This document shows, piece after piece, positions 1 to 7,922 of a DNA stretch of 15,371 bases. The notes beneath the pieces are model-generated. The model was not told the DNA's origin. It searched no databases and saw nothing but the letters and a program-made list of their open reading frames with translations. Every line of letters begins with the position of its first letter. Position 1 is the stretch's first letter. This DNA is from Blastocatellia bacterium (GTDB lineage Bacteria; Acidobacteriota; Blastocatellia; Pyrinomonadales; Pyrinomonadaceae), in assembly GCA_003175865.1 (NCBI GenBank), contig PSRF01000177.1, positions 1 through 15,371 on the forward strand, in the 5' to 3' direction. Both the position numbers and the translations under genes were made by a program.

Positions 1-1380
1 CGAACGATTTGTGCTGTGCTTCCTTTTAATTTGCTAAACGCACCAGAGGGCGAGCACTTTCAGGGCGCGGGAATGGCTGACACTCTGATCACAAAGCTTA
101 GTGGTCTGAAGAAACTAGTCGTACGACCCACATCGGCAGTTCTCCGCTACGCTGAGACAATAGACGATCTGAGAACAATCGGCCGGCAGTTGCAGGTTGG
201 CTCCGTACTGGACGGTACGATTCAACACATGGGCGATCGCGTCCGCGTGAATGTTCGGTTAACCGATGTTAATGACGGAGCGACGATTTGGGCTGCGGGA
301 TTTGATGAGCAGTACTCAAATATTTTTGCTGTGCAGGATTGCATCGCTAATCAAGTAGTGCGAGCCCTTCAACTCAAGCTTAATACGGACGAGAGGCTCC
401 AGTTGGAAAAAGGCCTAACTAACGACATCGACGCCTACACCCTCTATATCAAAGGCAGATATTTCTGGGACTCTAGAACCGAACAGGGACTATTGAAGGG
501 AATTCAGTTTGCTCGAGAAGCAATTGCTGCCGATGAGAACAACGCGATGGCCCACGTTGGTCTCGCCGATTCTTATGCTCTGTTGGGTGAATATTTATAT
601 CTTGCACCGGAGAATGCCTTTCCTGCTGCGCGAGCCGCTGCGTTGAGAGCACTTGAATTAGACTCTACGTTGGCAGAGGCCTACGCTTCGTTGGGTGAAG
701 TGAAACTCTTTTACGACTGGAATTGGTCAGAGTCTCAAGAAGACTATGTGACTGCTATAGAGATGAAACCGAATTATGGTACCGCGCGTCACTGGTATGC
801 ATGGTGGCTTTTGCTTAGAGGAAGATTCGACGACGCCCTTGAAAACTTGATGGAGGCGCAGTCGATCGATCCTGGCTGTCTGATACTGAACACCGTTAGA
901 GGTTTACCTTTTTATTACCGGGGCGACTACGAAAGTGCAATTCAACGCTTTCAGACAACTCTCGAGATGGAGCCACATTTTTCTCAAGCCCTGTACTATC
1001 TCGGATCTGCGTTGGCCCAGGCTGGTCGTCCTACGGAAGCAATAGCGCAGTTTGAAAAGATCAGATCGAGTGAATATGTGCAACAAACGATAGCGGTAGT
1101 TGGGTATACGTACGCAATGTCCGGCCAGGTGGATAGAGCACTCACCAAACTCGGCCAGTTACACACCTTGGCGAAGAAGCGATACGTGTCGCCTTATCTC
1201 GAAGCAATTGTGCATGCTGGTCTAAGACAGAAGGACAAAGCGCTAACGTGTCTGGAAAGGGCGTTTCGCGAAAGAGCCTGCTGGATGGTTTTTCTTAACG
1301 TAGATCCGTTTTTCGAGTCGTTACGAGATGAACCACGCTTTGCTGCGTTGGTGCGGCGAATGGGTTTAGAACCGCGCTAA
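1..1380 (+). CDS. TolB-like domain / TPR-repeat protein, 5' partial
   Basis: The reading frame is open from base 1, and the codons before the first GTG (16) read R-T-I-C-A-V-L-P-F. This matches the 'AVLPF' opening strand of the TolB-like amino-terminal domain found in CadC/adenylate-cyclase-type regulators, so the gene starts upstream of the window. The first ~125 codons fit that domain (VRPTS, GRQLQVGSVLDGTI, GDRVRVNVRLTD, TIWAAGFDEQYSN). From about base 430 to the end there are consecutive TPR-like helical pairs (YIKGRYFW, HVGLADSYALLGEY, ALYYLGSALAQAGRPTEA). The C-terminus DPFFESLRDEPRFAALVRRMGL is the usual end of this family. Full-length relatives usually carry an N-terminal winged helix or a Ser/Thr kinase domain, which cannot be seen here. 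The role is probably regulatory or scaffolding, with TPRs for protein contacts; the ligand is unknown. Its stop overlaps the stop of the convergent downstream gene by a few bases. Confidence 0.85.
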   Translation, partial: RTICAVLPFNLLNAPEGEHFQGAGMADTLITKLSGLKKLVVRPTSAVLRYAETIDDLRTIGRQLQVGSVLDGTIQHMGDRVRVNVRLTDVNDGATIWAAGFDEQYSNIFAVQDCIANQVVRALQLKLNTDERLQLEKGLTNDIDAYTLYIKGRYFWDSRTEQGLLKGIQFAREAIAADENNAMAHVGLADSYALLGEYLYLAPENAFPAARAAALRALELDSTLAEAYASLGEVKLFYDWNWSESQEDYVTAIEMKPNYGTARHWYAWWLLLRGRFDDALENLMEAQSIDPGCLILNTVRGLPFYYRGDYESAIQRFQTTLEMEPHFSQALYYLGSALAQAGRPTEAIAQFEKIRSSEYVQQTIAVVGYTYAMSGQVDRALTKLGQLHTLAKKRYVSPYLEAIVHAGLRQKDKALTCLERAFRERACWMVFLNVDPFFESLRDEPRFAALVRRMGLEPR

Positions 1381-1979
1381 CGCGTGGAAGAATCAGGAAC
1401 TGGATGAAGCACTTCGTGCCAAATGAGTAGTCGACCTGGTTGTCCACGTTTCCCGAGAGTCATCGTGCCGAGTTCTGCTGCCTGACAAATATGAAAGAAG
1501 GTAATAACGGCCGCCGTTAGATCTTCTTCGGCAGACTTGACGAACGCCCATGGACATTCCTCTCGCCAGTAAGAGCCGAGTTCGTCTTGTGTGAGCACAT
1601 CAAGGTGCTCACGCTCGATCCACTCCACAGCAGCCCGGTAAATCGAAACACTCTCTAACAACTCCCGATACGCCCGCGCTTCCGGATCGAGGCTGTGCGC
1701 AAACTGCCAACCAAGATGCGTCAGGACGAGCCGGCCTCGATTCACACTCACCAGACCCCAAAACTGATAACACTCGATCTTGGTTGGGTGAAACACGCGC
1801 TTCTTAAGTGGTTGAGGAATCTCATGAGTGCTGACTCCATGTGGCCTCCGCTTCAAAAATTGGACCAGTTCGCGAATGTCGTTAGCTGTCGCGAGCCTCG
1901 GCGGCAGCTCGGTCATATTGGAGCCATTTCCCGCCACAAGGAGTTGCTGGGATTCGAGTGGTTCTGCAATCGGAGTCAT
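1377..1979 (-). CDS. Hypothetical protein, winged-helix-like
   Basis: 200 residues, not assigned to a named family. Residues ~33-95 look like a winged helix: helices around NDIRELVQFLKRR and STHEIPQPLKKR, then the wing-like strand pair GRLVLTHLGWQFA, as in the L-T-x-x-G-x-x-x-A pattern of MarR-like or AAA-associated winged helices. A helical second half ends in TFFHICQAAELGTMTLGKRGQPGRLLI, a segment that looks conserved and may be a second small domain. No catalytic motif, signal peptide or membrane segment is visible. The ATG overlaps the TGA of the upstream Fis-type gene as ATGA (1976-1979), so the two are very likely co-transcribed and translationally coupled. It may be a DNA-binding or partner protein for the Fis-type protein. 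Its 3' end meets the end of the TolB/TPR gene with a 4-base overlap. Confidence 0.7.
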   Translation of the reverse strand: MTPIAEPLESQQLLVAGNGSNMTELPPRLATANDIRELVQFLKRRPHGVSTHEIPQPLKKRVFHPTKIECYQFWGLVSVNRGRLVLTHLGWQFAHSLDPEARAYRELLESVSIYRAAVEWIEREHLDVLTQDELGSYWREECPWAFVKSAEEDLTAAVITFFHICQAAELGTMTLGKRGQPGRLLIWHEVLHPVPDSSTR

Positions 1980-2260
1980 AGAAGTTTGTGTTTCTTGATC
2001 TTCGAGTTGAGGGTCGTAACCTTGATACCCAACATCTGCGCCGCGCGCTTTTGATGGTTCCTCGTCAGTCGCAATGCAGCTCGAATCAGATCGATCTCAT
2101 AACGTAGAACCTCATCACGGATTCGTATTCCGCCGTTCAAATTCAACGCGGGTAAGGGACCAACTCCGTCGAGCTCAGTCACTAATCTGTGTACGAGATC
2201 TCTCGCGGTTTCAAGTCGATGTCCTACAGTGGTTGGGATTTGTGAATTTTCGTATGTCAT
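1976..2260 (-). CDS. Stand-alone Fis-type HTH DNA-binding protein
   Basis: 94 residues. The C-terminal ~42 residues (YEIDLIRAALRLTRNHQ, then KRAAQMLGIKVTTLNSKIKKHKL) form the Fis-type helix-turn-helix normally found at the end of NtrC-family activators. A-A-x-x-L-G-I starts the turn and T-T-L-x-x-K-I-K-K-H forms the recognition helix. There is no receiver or AAA+ domain, so it cannot activate sigma54 by itself; a DNA-bending or repressor role is more likely. The N-terminal half has a helical stretch (RLETARDLVHRLVTEL) that could dimerise. A weak GAAG lies just ahead of the ATG. It is the first gene of a two-gene minus-strand unit and is divergent from the TonB receptor across ~350 bases, so control of that receptor is possible but unproven. 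Confidence 0.8.
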   Translation of the reverse strand: MTYENSQIPTTVGHRLETARDLVHRLVTELDGVGPLPALNLNGGIRIRDEVLRYEIDLIRAALRLTRNHQKRAAQMLGIKVTTLNSKIKKHKLL

Positions 2261-2609
2261 ATTCGTACTTCAATCATCTGCAACAGCGATTCAAAAGTCT
2301 TTGTAGTGAGTTCAATATTTCTCAAAGCCACTAGGGCGTTGAGGTACGTCCCAAAGATTCTTCAATCGTCCGCTTCGCAGACTTCATAAGCGCTCGGTGA
2401 CACGTACGCTATTGAAGCCGAACGAATTCACGACTTGATAATTAATAACAAAGGTTGGGCTCTCTTCCTGCAACCGAAGAGTTTCTCACTACTCTAACTC
2501 TTTATCTCCCAAGCAATTCCATTTTTGCCCGGAGTAGGGAACAACTGTTGCGCCTGTCTCGCCTCGCTGTCCCCAGACCTCAAAGAGATCTTCAGAGAAA
2601 GGCAACGTC
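2261..2609. other. Divergent intergenic region upstream of TonB receptor
   Basis: These 349 bases hold the promoters of the minus-strand Fis/winged-helix unit and of the plus-strand receptor. An AT-rich patch (GATAATTAATAACAAAG, about 2436-2452) is the best visual candidate for a core promoter or upstream element. A sequence with GG and GC at sigma54 spacing occurs at 2458-2471 but matches the rest of the consensus poorly. The receptor's ribosome binding site AAAGG (2598-2602) lies 7 bases before its ATG. I see no convincing gene, hairpin terminator or palindrome here. Confidence 0.5.
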
Positions 2610-5600
2610 ATGAACAATTTTGTAACGACACGAAATCAATGGGTCCCTCGATTTGCACTCTTGATTACAGTTGGCCTGGCCACGATTGCCTCAATGTACG
2701 CTCAAGTCACGACTGGCAACATTCGTGGCGTCGTGAAAGATCAAAATGGTGCGCTGGTCCAGGGCGCCAGCGTGGAACTGGCAAACAAACTGAACGGCTC
2801 GACTCGTACAACTCAAACATCAGAAGCCGGTGAGTTTGAATTTCCGACGCTGCTGCCCGGTGACTACACAATCACCGTTGCAGCGACGACCTTCAAGTCA
2901 GTCACTCTTAACGACGTCAAAGTTGAATTGAACAAAACAACTGACATACCAGTTCTATTAGCAGTTGGGTTACAGACGGAGACAATTAACGTCTCTGCCG
3001 CTGGCAGTGAATTGATCCAAACCACCACAACGACGCTTTCGAAGAATTTCAGTGAGCGTCAGGTGGTTGATCTGGCGCAGACGGGCCTGAATGTTGTGAT
3101 CGGTTCGCCAACCGGTGTGAACAATCTCTCTTTGCTGGCGCCGAATGTTTCGAGTAGCGGTGGGGTTGGAGTTGGCTTTGGTGGTTCAGTCGGTGGACAG
3201 CGCCCACGCAACAACAACTTCATTGTCGATGGCGTTGACAATAACAACAAGGTCGTGACTGGTCCTCAGGTTTACATCACACCGGAAGCAGTCTCAGAGT
3301 TTTCTCTCCTGCAAAACCAATTCTCGGCTGAGTACGGTCATTCGACTGGCGGTCAGTTCATTACTGTCACCAAAAGCGGTACAAACGAGTTTCATGGTCG
3401 TGCATACGAGTTTCTGCAGAACAGAAGACTGATTGCTCTCGACACGCTTCAAAAAAACGCAGGGATCGTGCGTGATCCAAACGCTGGTGACAGTGCTTAT
3501 CCGCGTTTCGACTTCAATCGCTGGGGCGGAAATGTTGGTGGTCCTATTTTAAAGAACAAGCTTTTCTTCTTTTCCTCATGGGAGCAATTCGCACTCGGGC
3601 AGGCAGCGTCGCCAGGTGGAATTTCGGCACCCACTGCTGCCGGACTTGCGACACTTGCGGGATTACCAGGAATTTCGCAGTCAAACCTCGGCGTGTTTAA
3701 GCAGTACGTTCCAGTCGCGCCGACAAACAACGCCGGCACAATTAAGGTCGCGGGCGTTGATATACCGGTTGGCACAGTTGCGTTTGCGGCCCCGAACTTT
3801 TCAAATCAGAAGAATTTCATGTTGAACATCGATTACACGCAGAGCAGCAACACACAGCATCGCGGACGATTCACCATGAATAATCTCTCAACGATCGACA
3901 ACACAGCTAACCTGCCCGTGTTTTTCACTGACGCGCCAGTCAAGGGTCGCTTGTTTTCGTATACCCTAACGCACAACTTCTCCCCAAATTTGATGAATGA
4001 AACGCGGCTTGCCTATCGTCGGTTCGACCAGAATATTGTGACTCCGAACATTAGCTTCCCGGGTCTGGATCAGTTCCCCAATATCGGGTTACTCGATTTG
4101 GGAATTAACATTGGACCAAATCCATTCGCGCCTCAGTTTACAATCGAGAATAATTATCAAGTTGTAGACAATGTGACGCTCCTTCACAGAAACCATTCGC
4201 TCAAGTTTGGCGGAGACTTCCGCAAGTTGATCTCACCACAGTCTTTTGTCCAACGTGCGCGTGGAGACTATGAGTACAACACGTCTGATCTATACTTCCG
4301 CGACATCGCTCCAGACTTTCTCGGCCAGCGATCGGTCGGTTCCTCACCATTCTACGGAGATCAGATTCTCTGGTTTGCCTTCGCACAAGATGATTGGCGC
4401 TTTCGACCGAACCTAACATTCAATCTCGGTCTAAGTTACGTGTATCAGCAGGTGCAGTTTGGTGGTCGACAGCAGAAGTTAAACGCGATCGCGTCTGTTC
4501 CTGGTCTGATTACTTTTGATGAACCTAAATCGCAGAAGACGAACTTCGCGCCGCGAGTCGGTCTTGCGTGGTCGCCGAGTTACACCTCAGGTTACCTGGG
4601 ACGCATCTTTGGTGGACCAGAGAAGAGTTCTATTCGCGCTAGTTTTCAGATGGCTTATGACGTGATCTTCGACAACATCCCGATTTTGTCCCTGCCGCCA
4701 CAGTTCAACCAAACAATTGACGTTGGCCAGAATGGACCAGGCATTCCTGGAGTGTCGCCGAACTTTTTAAAGAATGGTGGTATTGGTCCGAACCCGCTGC
4801 CGACTGGCAACGATCCCGCAGCCGCGAGAGCTGCAACCACTGCGTGGATTCCAGATCAAAAAGTTCCGTATTCAATCTCGTGGAGTTTGGGTTGGCAACG
4901 CGAGTTCAACAAGGATTGGGCGCTCGAAACTCGATATGTAGGATCGCGTGGTATTCATCTGCCAACTCAGAGTCGTTTGAACGCGCAGCCGCGAGTCTTT
5001 AATGGTCCGGGAGGTTTTTTGCCAACGTTCTTAACGGCGCCATCGCAATCCACGATTGATTCGCTCACATTAACATTGCGCCAGATTCAAGCGAGGTCAA
5101 ATATTCTCCCCGCATTTGCTGCCGCCGGATTCAATGGAAATATCGTGACCTGGCTACCTAATGGCAACTCAACGTATCACGGGGGATCTGTCCAGTTGAC
5201 GCGCCGTTTCACCAATGGGTTTCAAATGTCGGCCGCATACACGTTGAGTCATCTAATTGATGATTCAACTGCTGAAGTGTTTTCGACGGTTCTCAGTCCG
5301 CGTCGCGTCCAGGACTTTCAAAACTTGAGACCTGAGCGAGCGACCTCAGCGTTAAATCATACTCACCGATTTGCTGCTTCCAGCTTGTATGACTTGCCGT
5401 ACTTTACTCATAGTCGAAACTTCTGGACCAGGACGCTGCTTGGAGGTGTCAGTCTGGCTGGAACGTTGACGATCGAGTCGGGCGAGTACGTAACGGTTTT
5501 GAGTGGAAACGATGCAAACCAAAATGGGGATTCGGCCGGCGATCGCACGATAATTAACGAGAGCGGCAATGCCAACCAAGCGAGCGCAGTCGTCGCACTC

Positions 5601-6020
5601 CTGAAGACCTGTCCAAGTTTCACACCTGGCGGAAGTTGTACTCTGACCAACGCGCAGCGCACAGTCGGTTATGTTGCAACAAATCCAAACGCCCGATACA
5701 TCCAAACGGGTAATGGAGCACTATCCAATGCTGGCCGCAACACATTCTTGTCGCCCGCGATTCAGAATGTCGATTTTTCGGTCTTCAAGAATTTTGCGGT
5801 CACGGAGACAAAGAAGATTCAGATTGGCGCTGATTTCTTCAATCTGTTCAACCATCCGCAATACGTTCCCGGGTCAATCAGTACGGTTGATCCGATCAAT
5901 TCAGCGGCGGTCTCGCAGTACAACACGATCGCGCAAGGTCTCTCGAATTTATTCGTACCTTCTCACGTGTTTAGCAGTCACCCGAGACTCGTTCAGTTGC
6001 GACTAAGATTTACGTTCTAG
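2610..6020 (+). CDS. Oar-like TonB-dependent outer-membrane receptor
   Basis: 1136 residues, typical of the oversized TonB-dependent transporters of Acidobacteriota. A basic/aromatic N-terminus and hydrophobic core (FALLITVGLATIASMYA) form a signal peptide, with likely cleavage after residue 31. Residues ~35-115 are a carboxypeptidase-regulatory-like beta-sandwich (GNIRGVVKDQNGALVQGA, then GEFEFPTLLPGDYTI). The plug domain follows at ~140-260 with GGQRPRNNNFIVDGVDNNN and a Y-G-H-S-T-G-G-Q segment. The rest is the beta barrel, closing with LRLRFTF and a terminal Phe, the usual outer-membrane insertion signal. AAAGG sits 7 bases before the ATG. The role is TonB/ExbBD-energised uptake of a large ligand such as a peptide, glycan or siderophore; the substrate cannot be told from sequence. 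No SusD-like partner or degradative enzyme is adjacent. The gene stands alone, divergent from the Fis-type regulator. Confidence 0.93.
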   Translation: MNNFVTTRNQWVPRFALLITVGLATIASMYAQVTTGNIRGVVKDQNGALVQGASVELANKLNGSTRTTQTSEAGEFEFPTLLPGDYTITVAATTFKSVTLNDVKVELNKTTDIPVLLAVGLQTETINVSAAGSELIQTTTTTLSKNFSERQVVDLAQTGLNVVIGSPTGVNNLSLLAPNVSSSGGVGVGFGGSVGGQRPRNNNFIVDGVDNNNKVVTGPQVYITPEAVSEFSLLQNQFSAEYGHSTGGQFITVTKSGTNEFHGRAYEFLQNRRLIALDTLQKNAGIVRDPNAGDSAYPRFDFNRWGGNVGGPILKNKLFFFSSWEQFALGQAASPGGISAPTAAGLATLAGLPGISQSNLGVFKQYVPVAPTNNAGTIKVAGVDIPVGTVAFAAPNFSNQKNFMLNIDYTQSSNTQHRGRFTMNNLSTIDNTANLPVFFTDAPVKGRLFSYTLTHNFSPNLMNETRLAYRRFDQNIVTPNISFPGLDQFPNIGLLDLGINIGPNPFAPQFTIENNYQVVDNVTLLHRNHSLKFGGDFRKLISPQSFVQRARGDYEYNTSDLYFRDIAPDFLGQRSVGSSPFYGDQILWFAFAQDDWRFRPNLTFNLGLSYVYQQVQFGGRQQKLNAIASVPGLITFDEPKSQKTNFAPRVGLAWSPSYTSGYLGRIFGGPEKSSIRASFQMAYDVIFDNIPILSLPPQFNQTIDVGQNGPGIPGVSPNFLKNGGIGPNPLPTGNDPAAARAATTAWIPDQKVPYSISWSLGWQREFNKDWALETRYVGSRGIHLPTQSRLNAQPRVFNGPGGFLPTFLTAPSQSTIDSLTLTLRQIQARSNILPAFAAAGFNGNIVTWLPNGNSTYHGGSVQLTRRFTNGFQMSAAYTLSHLIDDSTAEVFSTVLSPRRVQDFQNLRPERATSALNHTHRFAASSLYDLPYFTHSRNFWTRTLLGGVSLAGTLTIESGEYVTVLSGNDANQNGDSAGDRTIINESGNANQASAVVALLKTCPSFTPGGSCTLTNAQRTVGYVATNPNARYIQTGNGALSNAGRNTFLSPAIQNVDFSVFKNFAVTETKKIQIGADFFNLFNHPQYVPGSISTVDPINSAAVSQYNTIAQGLSNLFVPSHVFSSHPRLVQLRLRFTF

Positions 6021-6142
6021 TTGAAAATAGCTAGACACCACGCTGAGGCCTCGTCGAGCTTCAACTTGAACCTGGATCGAGCAGCTATGTTTTTAAAAGG
6101 ACACCACCGCCTTCAGAGATGTTGTGAAAGTAGAAGGGCTTT

Positions 6143-6299
6143 ACTCCGTAGGAGTGAAATGTTTATAGCTCGCCGCCACATAGTTTGCACCGTTCGGAAG
6201 AGCGGCAAAACGAATGGCTAGCTGCGCGTAACTGTGCCGCTCTTCCGAACGAAGGTGCTTAGGTCGAGAGCTGTTTTAAACATTGCACTCCTACCGCGT
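6143..6299. repeat. Nested-palindrome intergenic element, copy 1
   Basis: The outer arms are ACTCCGTAGGAGTGAAATG followed by TTTATAGCTC (6143-6171) and an imperfect inverted partner at 6267-6299 that contains TTTAAACATTGCACTCCTAC. The inner arms are a perfect 17-bp inverted repeat: CGTTCGGAAGAGCGGCA (6191-6207) against 6235-6251, with a 27-base loop. Each outer end is itself a small palindrome (ACTCC-GTA-GGAGT). The same architecture, with the same spacing within about a base, recurs at 15155-15317. It encodes no protein. It fits a MITE- or REP-like non-autonomous repeat that folds as a long cruciform or RNA hairpin. It could also act as a bidirectional terminator between the two converging genes. 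Confidence 0.75.
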
Positions 6300-6358
6300 G
6301 AAGCAGGCATCACGGTGGTGTTTTACAAAACACGGTGCATTCAAGAAAGTTGGACGCT

Positions 6359-6381
6359 CCACGAGGCTGAAGCCTCTGGTG
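6359..6381. terminator. GAGGCT/AGCCTC hairpin, possible terminator
   Basis: A six-base perfect stem (GAGGCT-GA-AGCCTC, 6363-6376) is extended by flanking CCAC and GGTG with one unpaired base. On the plus strand a run of six Ts follows at 6387-6392. It lies between the converging TonB receptor and deformylase genes, where a terminator would be expected. However, the T-run is ~10 bases beyond the core stem and the receptor stop is ~340 bases upstream. It may instead be a separate short palindromic repeat. Confidence 0.35.
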
Positions 6382-6428
6382 ACTACTTTTTTCACATTTT
6401 CCCCCCGACTAGATTCTGTTTTTCTGAG

Positions 6429-7001
6429 TTAAGAACTTTCCATCTCTTGAGCAGTCTTCCAGAATTGAACAAGGTTCTCATTGGTCGTGAAGGTCCTCGT
6501 GTTCATTCGGTCGATATACAAATGTCCATCGAGATGATCGATCTCATGCTGGAGTATACGAGCGTACCACCCTCTCGCATTGATCGTAATCGGTTCTGCT
6601 CGCTCATTGAGGCATTCAACATGCACTTCGAGAGCACGACGGACGACAGCCTGAAAGCCTTCCACGCTGAGGCAGCCTTCGAAAAACTCTGCCGACGACT
6701 CACCCACGACAGAAAGCTTCGGGTTGATGATTACGTGAAAGTCGACAGGCGAACGTTCACGCGCGACAACTTCCTCTTCGGGAAGGTGCGAGATGAATTC
6801 TGAAGGGTCCTCAATGACTGCAAGTTGGAGTGATTCGCCAATCTGAGGGGCCGCGAGACCGACACCGGGCGCCTCCCGCATTGTCTCTCGCATCGACTCG
6901 ATCAAATTTTGAATCGATCCGCTCAGGATTTCTTCTCGCGTTAATTCTCGACCACGTTGTCGTAAAACCGGATCGCCTGTTTGAATGAGTTTTAGCTTCA
7001 T
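6429..7001 (-). CDS. def: Peptide deformylase
   Basis: 190 residues. The enzyme removes the formyl group from the N-terminal formyl-methionine of nascent proteins at the ribosome exit. All three signature motifs are intact. Motif 1 is [10 protein letters not shown] (~residues 46-55). Motif 2 is EGCLS, with the metal-binding Cys. Motif 3 is HEIDHLDG, with the two metal-binding His and the catalytic Glu. The segment between motifs 1 and 2 carries a ~10-residue acidic insertion ([12 protein letters not shown]), which I recall as common in this lineage's deformylases. The length is normal. AGGAAA lies ~9 bases before the ATG. The usual partner gene fmt (methionyl-tRNA formyltransferase) is not adjacent, so this is either a relocated sole copy or a second paralogue. 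Confidence 0.95.
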   Translation of the reverse strand: MKLKLIQTGDPVLRQRGRELTREEILSGSIQNLIESMRETMREAPGVGLAAPQIGESLQLAVIEDPSEFISHLPEEEVVARERSPVDFHVIINPKLSVVGESSAEFFEGCLSVEGFQAVVRRALEVHVECLNERAEPITINARGWYARILQHEIDHLDGHLYIDRMNTRTFTTNENLVQFWKTAQEMESS

Positions 7002-7046
7002 CGATCTTGTTTCCTGCTATTTGGTAAGTTTCGCGTCCCAGGGATC

Positions 7047-7073
7047 CACAGATAACACAGATTCCGCAGATTG
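7047..7073. repeat. Three-unit 9-bp tandem repeat (CACAGATAA-like)
   Basis: The units are CACAGATAA, CACAGATTC and CGCAGATTG. The last unit plus the next base gives GCAGATTGC (7066-7074), whose exact reverse complement GCAATCTGC recurs at 7122-7130, so the repeat could form a long-loop stem. It lies 40-70 bases upstream of the deformylase start on the minus strand. The function is unknown: a degenerate dispersed repeat or a regulator site. Confidence 0.5.
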
Positions 7074-7290
7074 CTAACGCGTTTGATAGTGACTTGTTTG
7101 TGCCAAAATTAGGTAAACGGTGCAATCTGCAGATGTCTTGTCCGGTCTGGAAAGAAAGCGTGGCGAGTTTGCTCAGCGGTGCGTAGATGCCTCACTTTTT
7201 CGTTCGCCAAGCCCTCCGAAGCAGAGTCTCTCGCATTCAAAAGAGTAAATTTACGGATCATGCTCCATTGGTCCAGCTTAACTCCACCGC

Positions 7291-7306
7291 TGGCATATCG
7301 CTTGCC
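7291..7306 (+). promoter_or_regulatory. Candidate sigma54 (-24/-12) promoter for the 7424 gene
   Basis: TGGCATATCGCTTGCC has GG and GC at the exact sigma54 spacing and matches TGGCA-N6-TTGC fully. The implied transcription start is near 7317, giving a leader of ~107 bases to the GTG at 7424. The site is partly palindromic (TGGCA...TGCCA), so the minus strand also has a weaker match pointing toward def. It shares the TGGCAT core with the two other sites in this window, all close to a sigma54-activator gene. Confidence 0.55.
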
Positions 7307-7423
7307 AAGGACTAGTACGTTTCGAGGTCAGCGATGGCGATATCTGGGAACCTTAAAGAGACTTGACTGGTACAGCTTCTCTTCTTATCCCTTTGCATTT
7401 CATAGCGTGAAAGGCGCTCGAAC

Positions 7424-7918
7424 GTGCGGCCCTTAATGTTCGGTGAAGATTACAATCCGAATAGCAGACGTCGAATCATCTTTTACTATACCTTGTCACT
7501 TTGTGCCGTGATCGTGCTAATGGACGTCTTCTCGTCGTGGCGAACGAGACCACTTGAAGAAACGATTACCGTAGATGCTAATCGAACCAAACCCGTCGCA
7601 ATTGCACCCATTCAAACACCCACTGAATTGCCCACTGCTGATCGCGACATTGAAACAGCCGGTGATCGTATCGCCGCAGCGGTCATTTATTTGAAACGCA
7701 AGCAGAACGAACCAGCACTGAACGCTTTGGAACAGGCAAGTGCCGCGACTCAACGAGCTCTGGCGCGAAACCCAGACAAAGGCGTCATCAGAGAGCAATT
7801 GCAGGCGACGAACCAACAACTCGAAACCGTGAAGGACCTCATTAGAAGCGGAAGGATTGGTACTGCGACTATTGCACTAAAGGAAGTGGACCAGAAACTT
7901 GAAGCAGTTAGTTATTGA
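7424..7918 (+). CDS. Hypothetical membrane-anchored protein
   Basis: 164 residues with no recognised family. After a basic stretch (NPNSRRR) there is one hydrophobic segment (IIFYYTLSLCAVIVLMDVF, ~residues 18-36). A Pro/Thr-rich linker follows (~55-75), then an alanine/glutamine-rich helical C-terminal half (ALNALEQASAATQRALAR, IREQLQATNQQLETVKDLI, ATIALKEVDQKLEAV) that looks like a coiled coil or helical bundle. The Arg run before the membrane segment suggests an inside N-terminus and a periplasmic helical domain. GAAAGG (7409-7414) lies 9 bases before the GTG, which favours that start over the ATG at 7436, 21 bases from it. It converges with the sigma54-activator gene with only 4 bases between stops, and a sigma54-type promoter lies upstream. 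It may be an envelope-associated output of the same regulator. Confidence 0.75.
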   Translation: MRPLMFGEDYNPNSRRRIIFYYTLSLCAVIVLMDVFSSWRTRPLEETITVDANRTKPVAIAPIQTPTELPTADRDIETAGDRIAAAVIYLKRKQNEPALNALEQASAATQRALARNPDKGVIREQLQATNQQLETVKDLIRSGRIGTATIALKEVDQKLEAVSY

Positions 7919-7922
7919 GAAC

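Larger units (their letters stand above)
6021..6428. other. Gene-free convergent interval with repeat element
   Basis: These 408 bases separate the ends of the TonB receptor and peptide deformylase genes, which converge. Most of the middle is the nested palindromic element (copy 1), and a compact hairpin lies at 6359-6381. Short reading frames here run through the palindromes and show no protein-like composition. I see no RNA gene. Confidence 0.6.
7002..7423. other. Divergent intergenic region, def to membrane-anchored orphan
   Basis: These 422 bases contain the promoter side of the deformylase gene, a three-unit 9-bp tandem repeat (7047-7073) with an inverted echo at 7122-7130, and a strong -24/-12-type promoter match (7291-7306). 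An 85-codon reading frame spans 7179-7436 but has no recognisable protein features, so I do not call it. Confidence 0.55.

Noticed and set aside
1695..2054. 119-codon plus-strand reading frame
   Set aside because: It is antisense to the coupled Fis/winged-helix gene pair, whose ATGA overlap and HTH motif make the minus strand the coding one.
2458..2471. Possible sigma54 promoter upstream of the TonB receptor (GGGCTCTCTTCCTGCA)
   Set aside because: GG and GC spacing is right, but several consensus bases of both elements are wrong (no TGGCA, no TTGC), unlike the three full matches elsewhere.
2525..2833. 102-codon reading frame overlapping the TonB receptor start
   Set aside because: It is out of frame with the receptor's signal peptide and has no domain; the receptor start has a good ribosome binding site.
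6021..6221. 66-codon reading frame directly after the TonB receptor
   Set aside because: It runs through the inverted repeat of the intergenic element and has no protein-like features.
6234..6803. 189-codon plus-strand reading frame opposite peptide deformylase
   Set aside because: It is antisense to a gene with all three deformylase motifs and starts inside the palindromic element; composition shows no domain.
7179..7436. 85-codon reading frame before the 7424 gene
   Set aside because: No ribosome binding site, no signal or domain, Arg/Ser/Leu-rich random-looking composition, and it contains the candidate sigma54 promoter.
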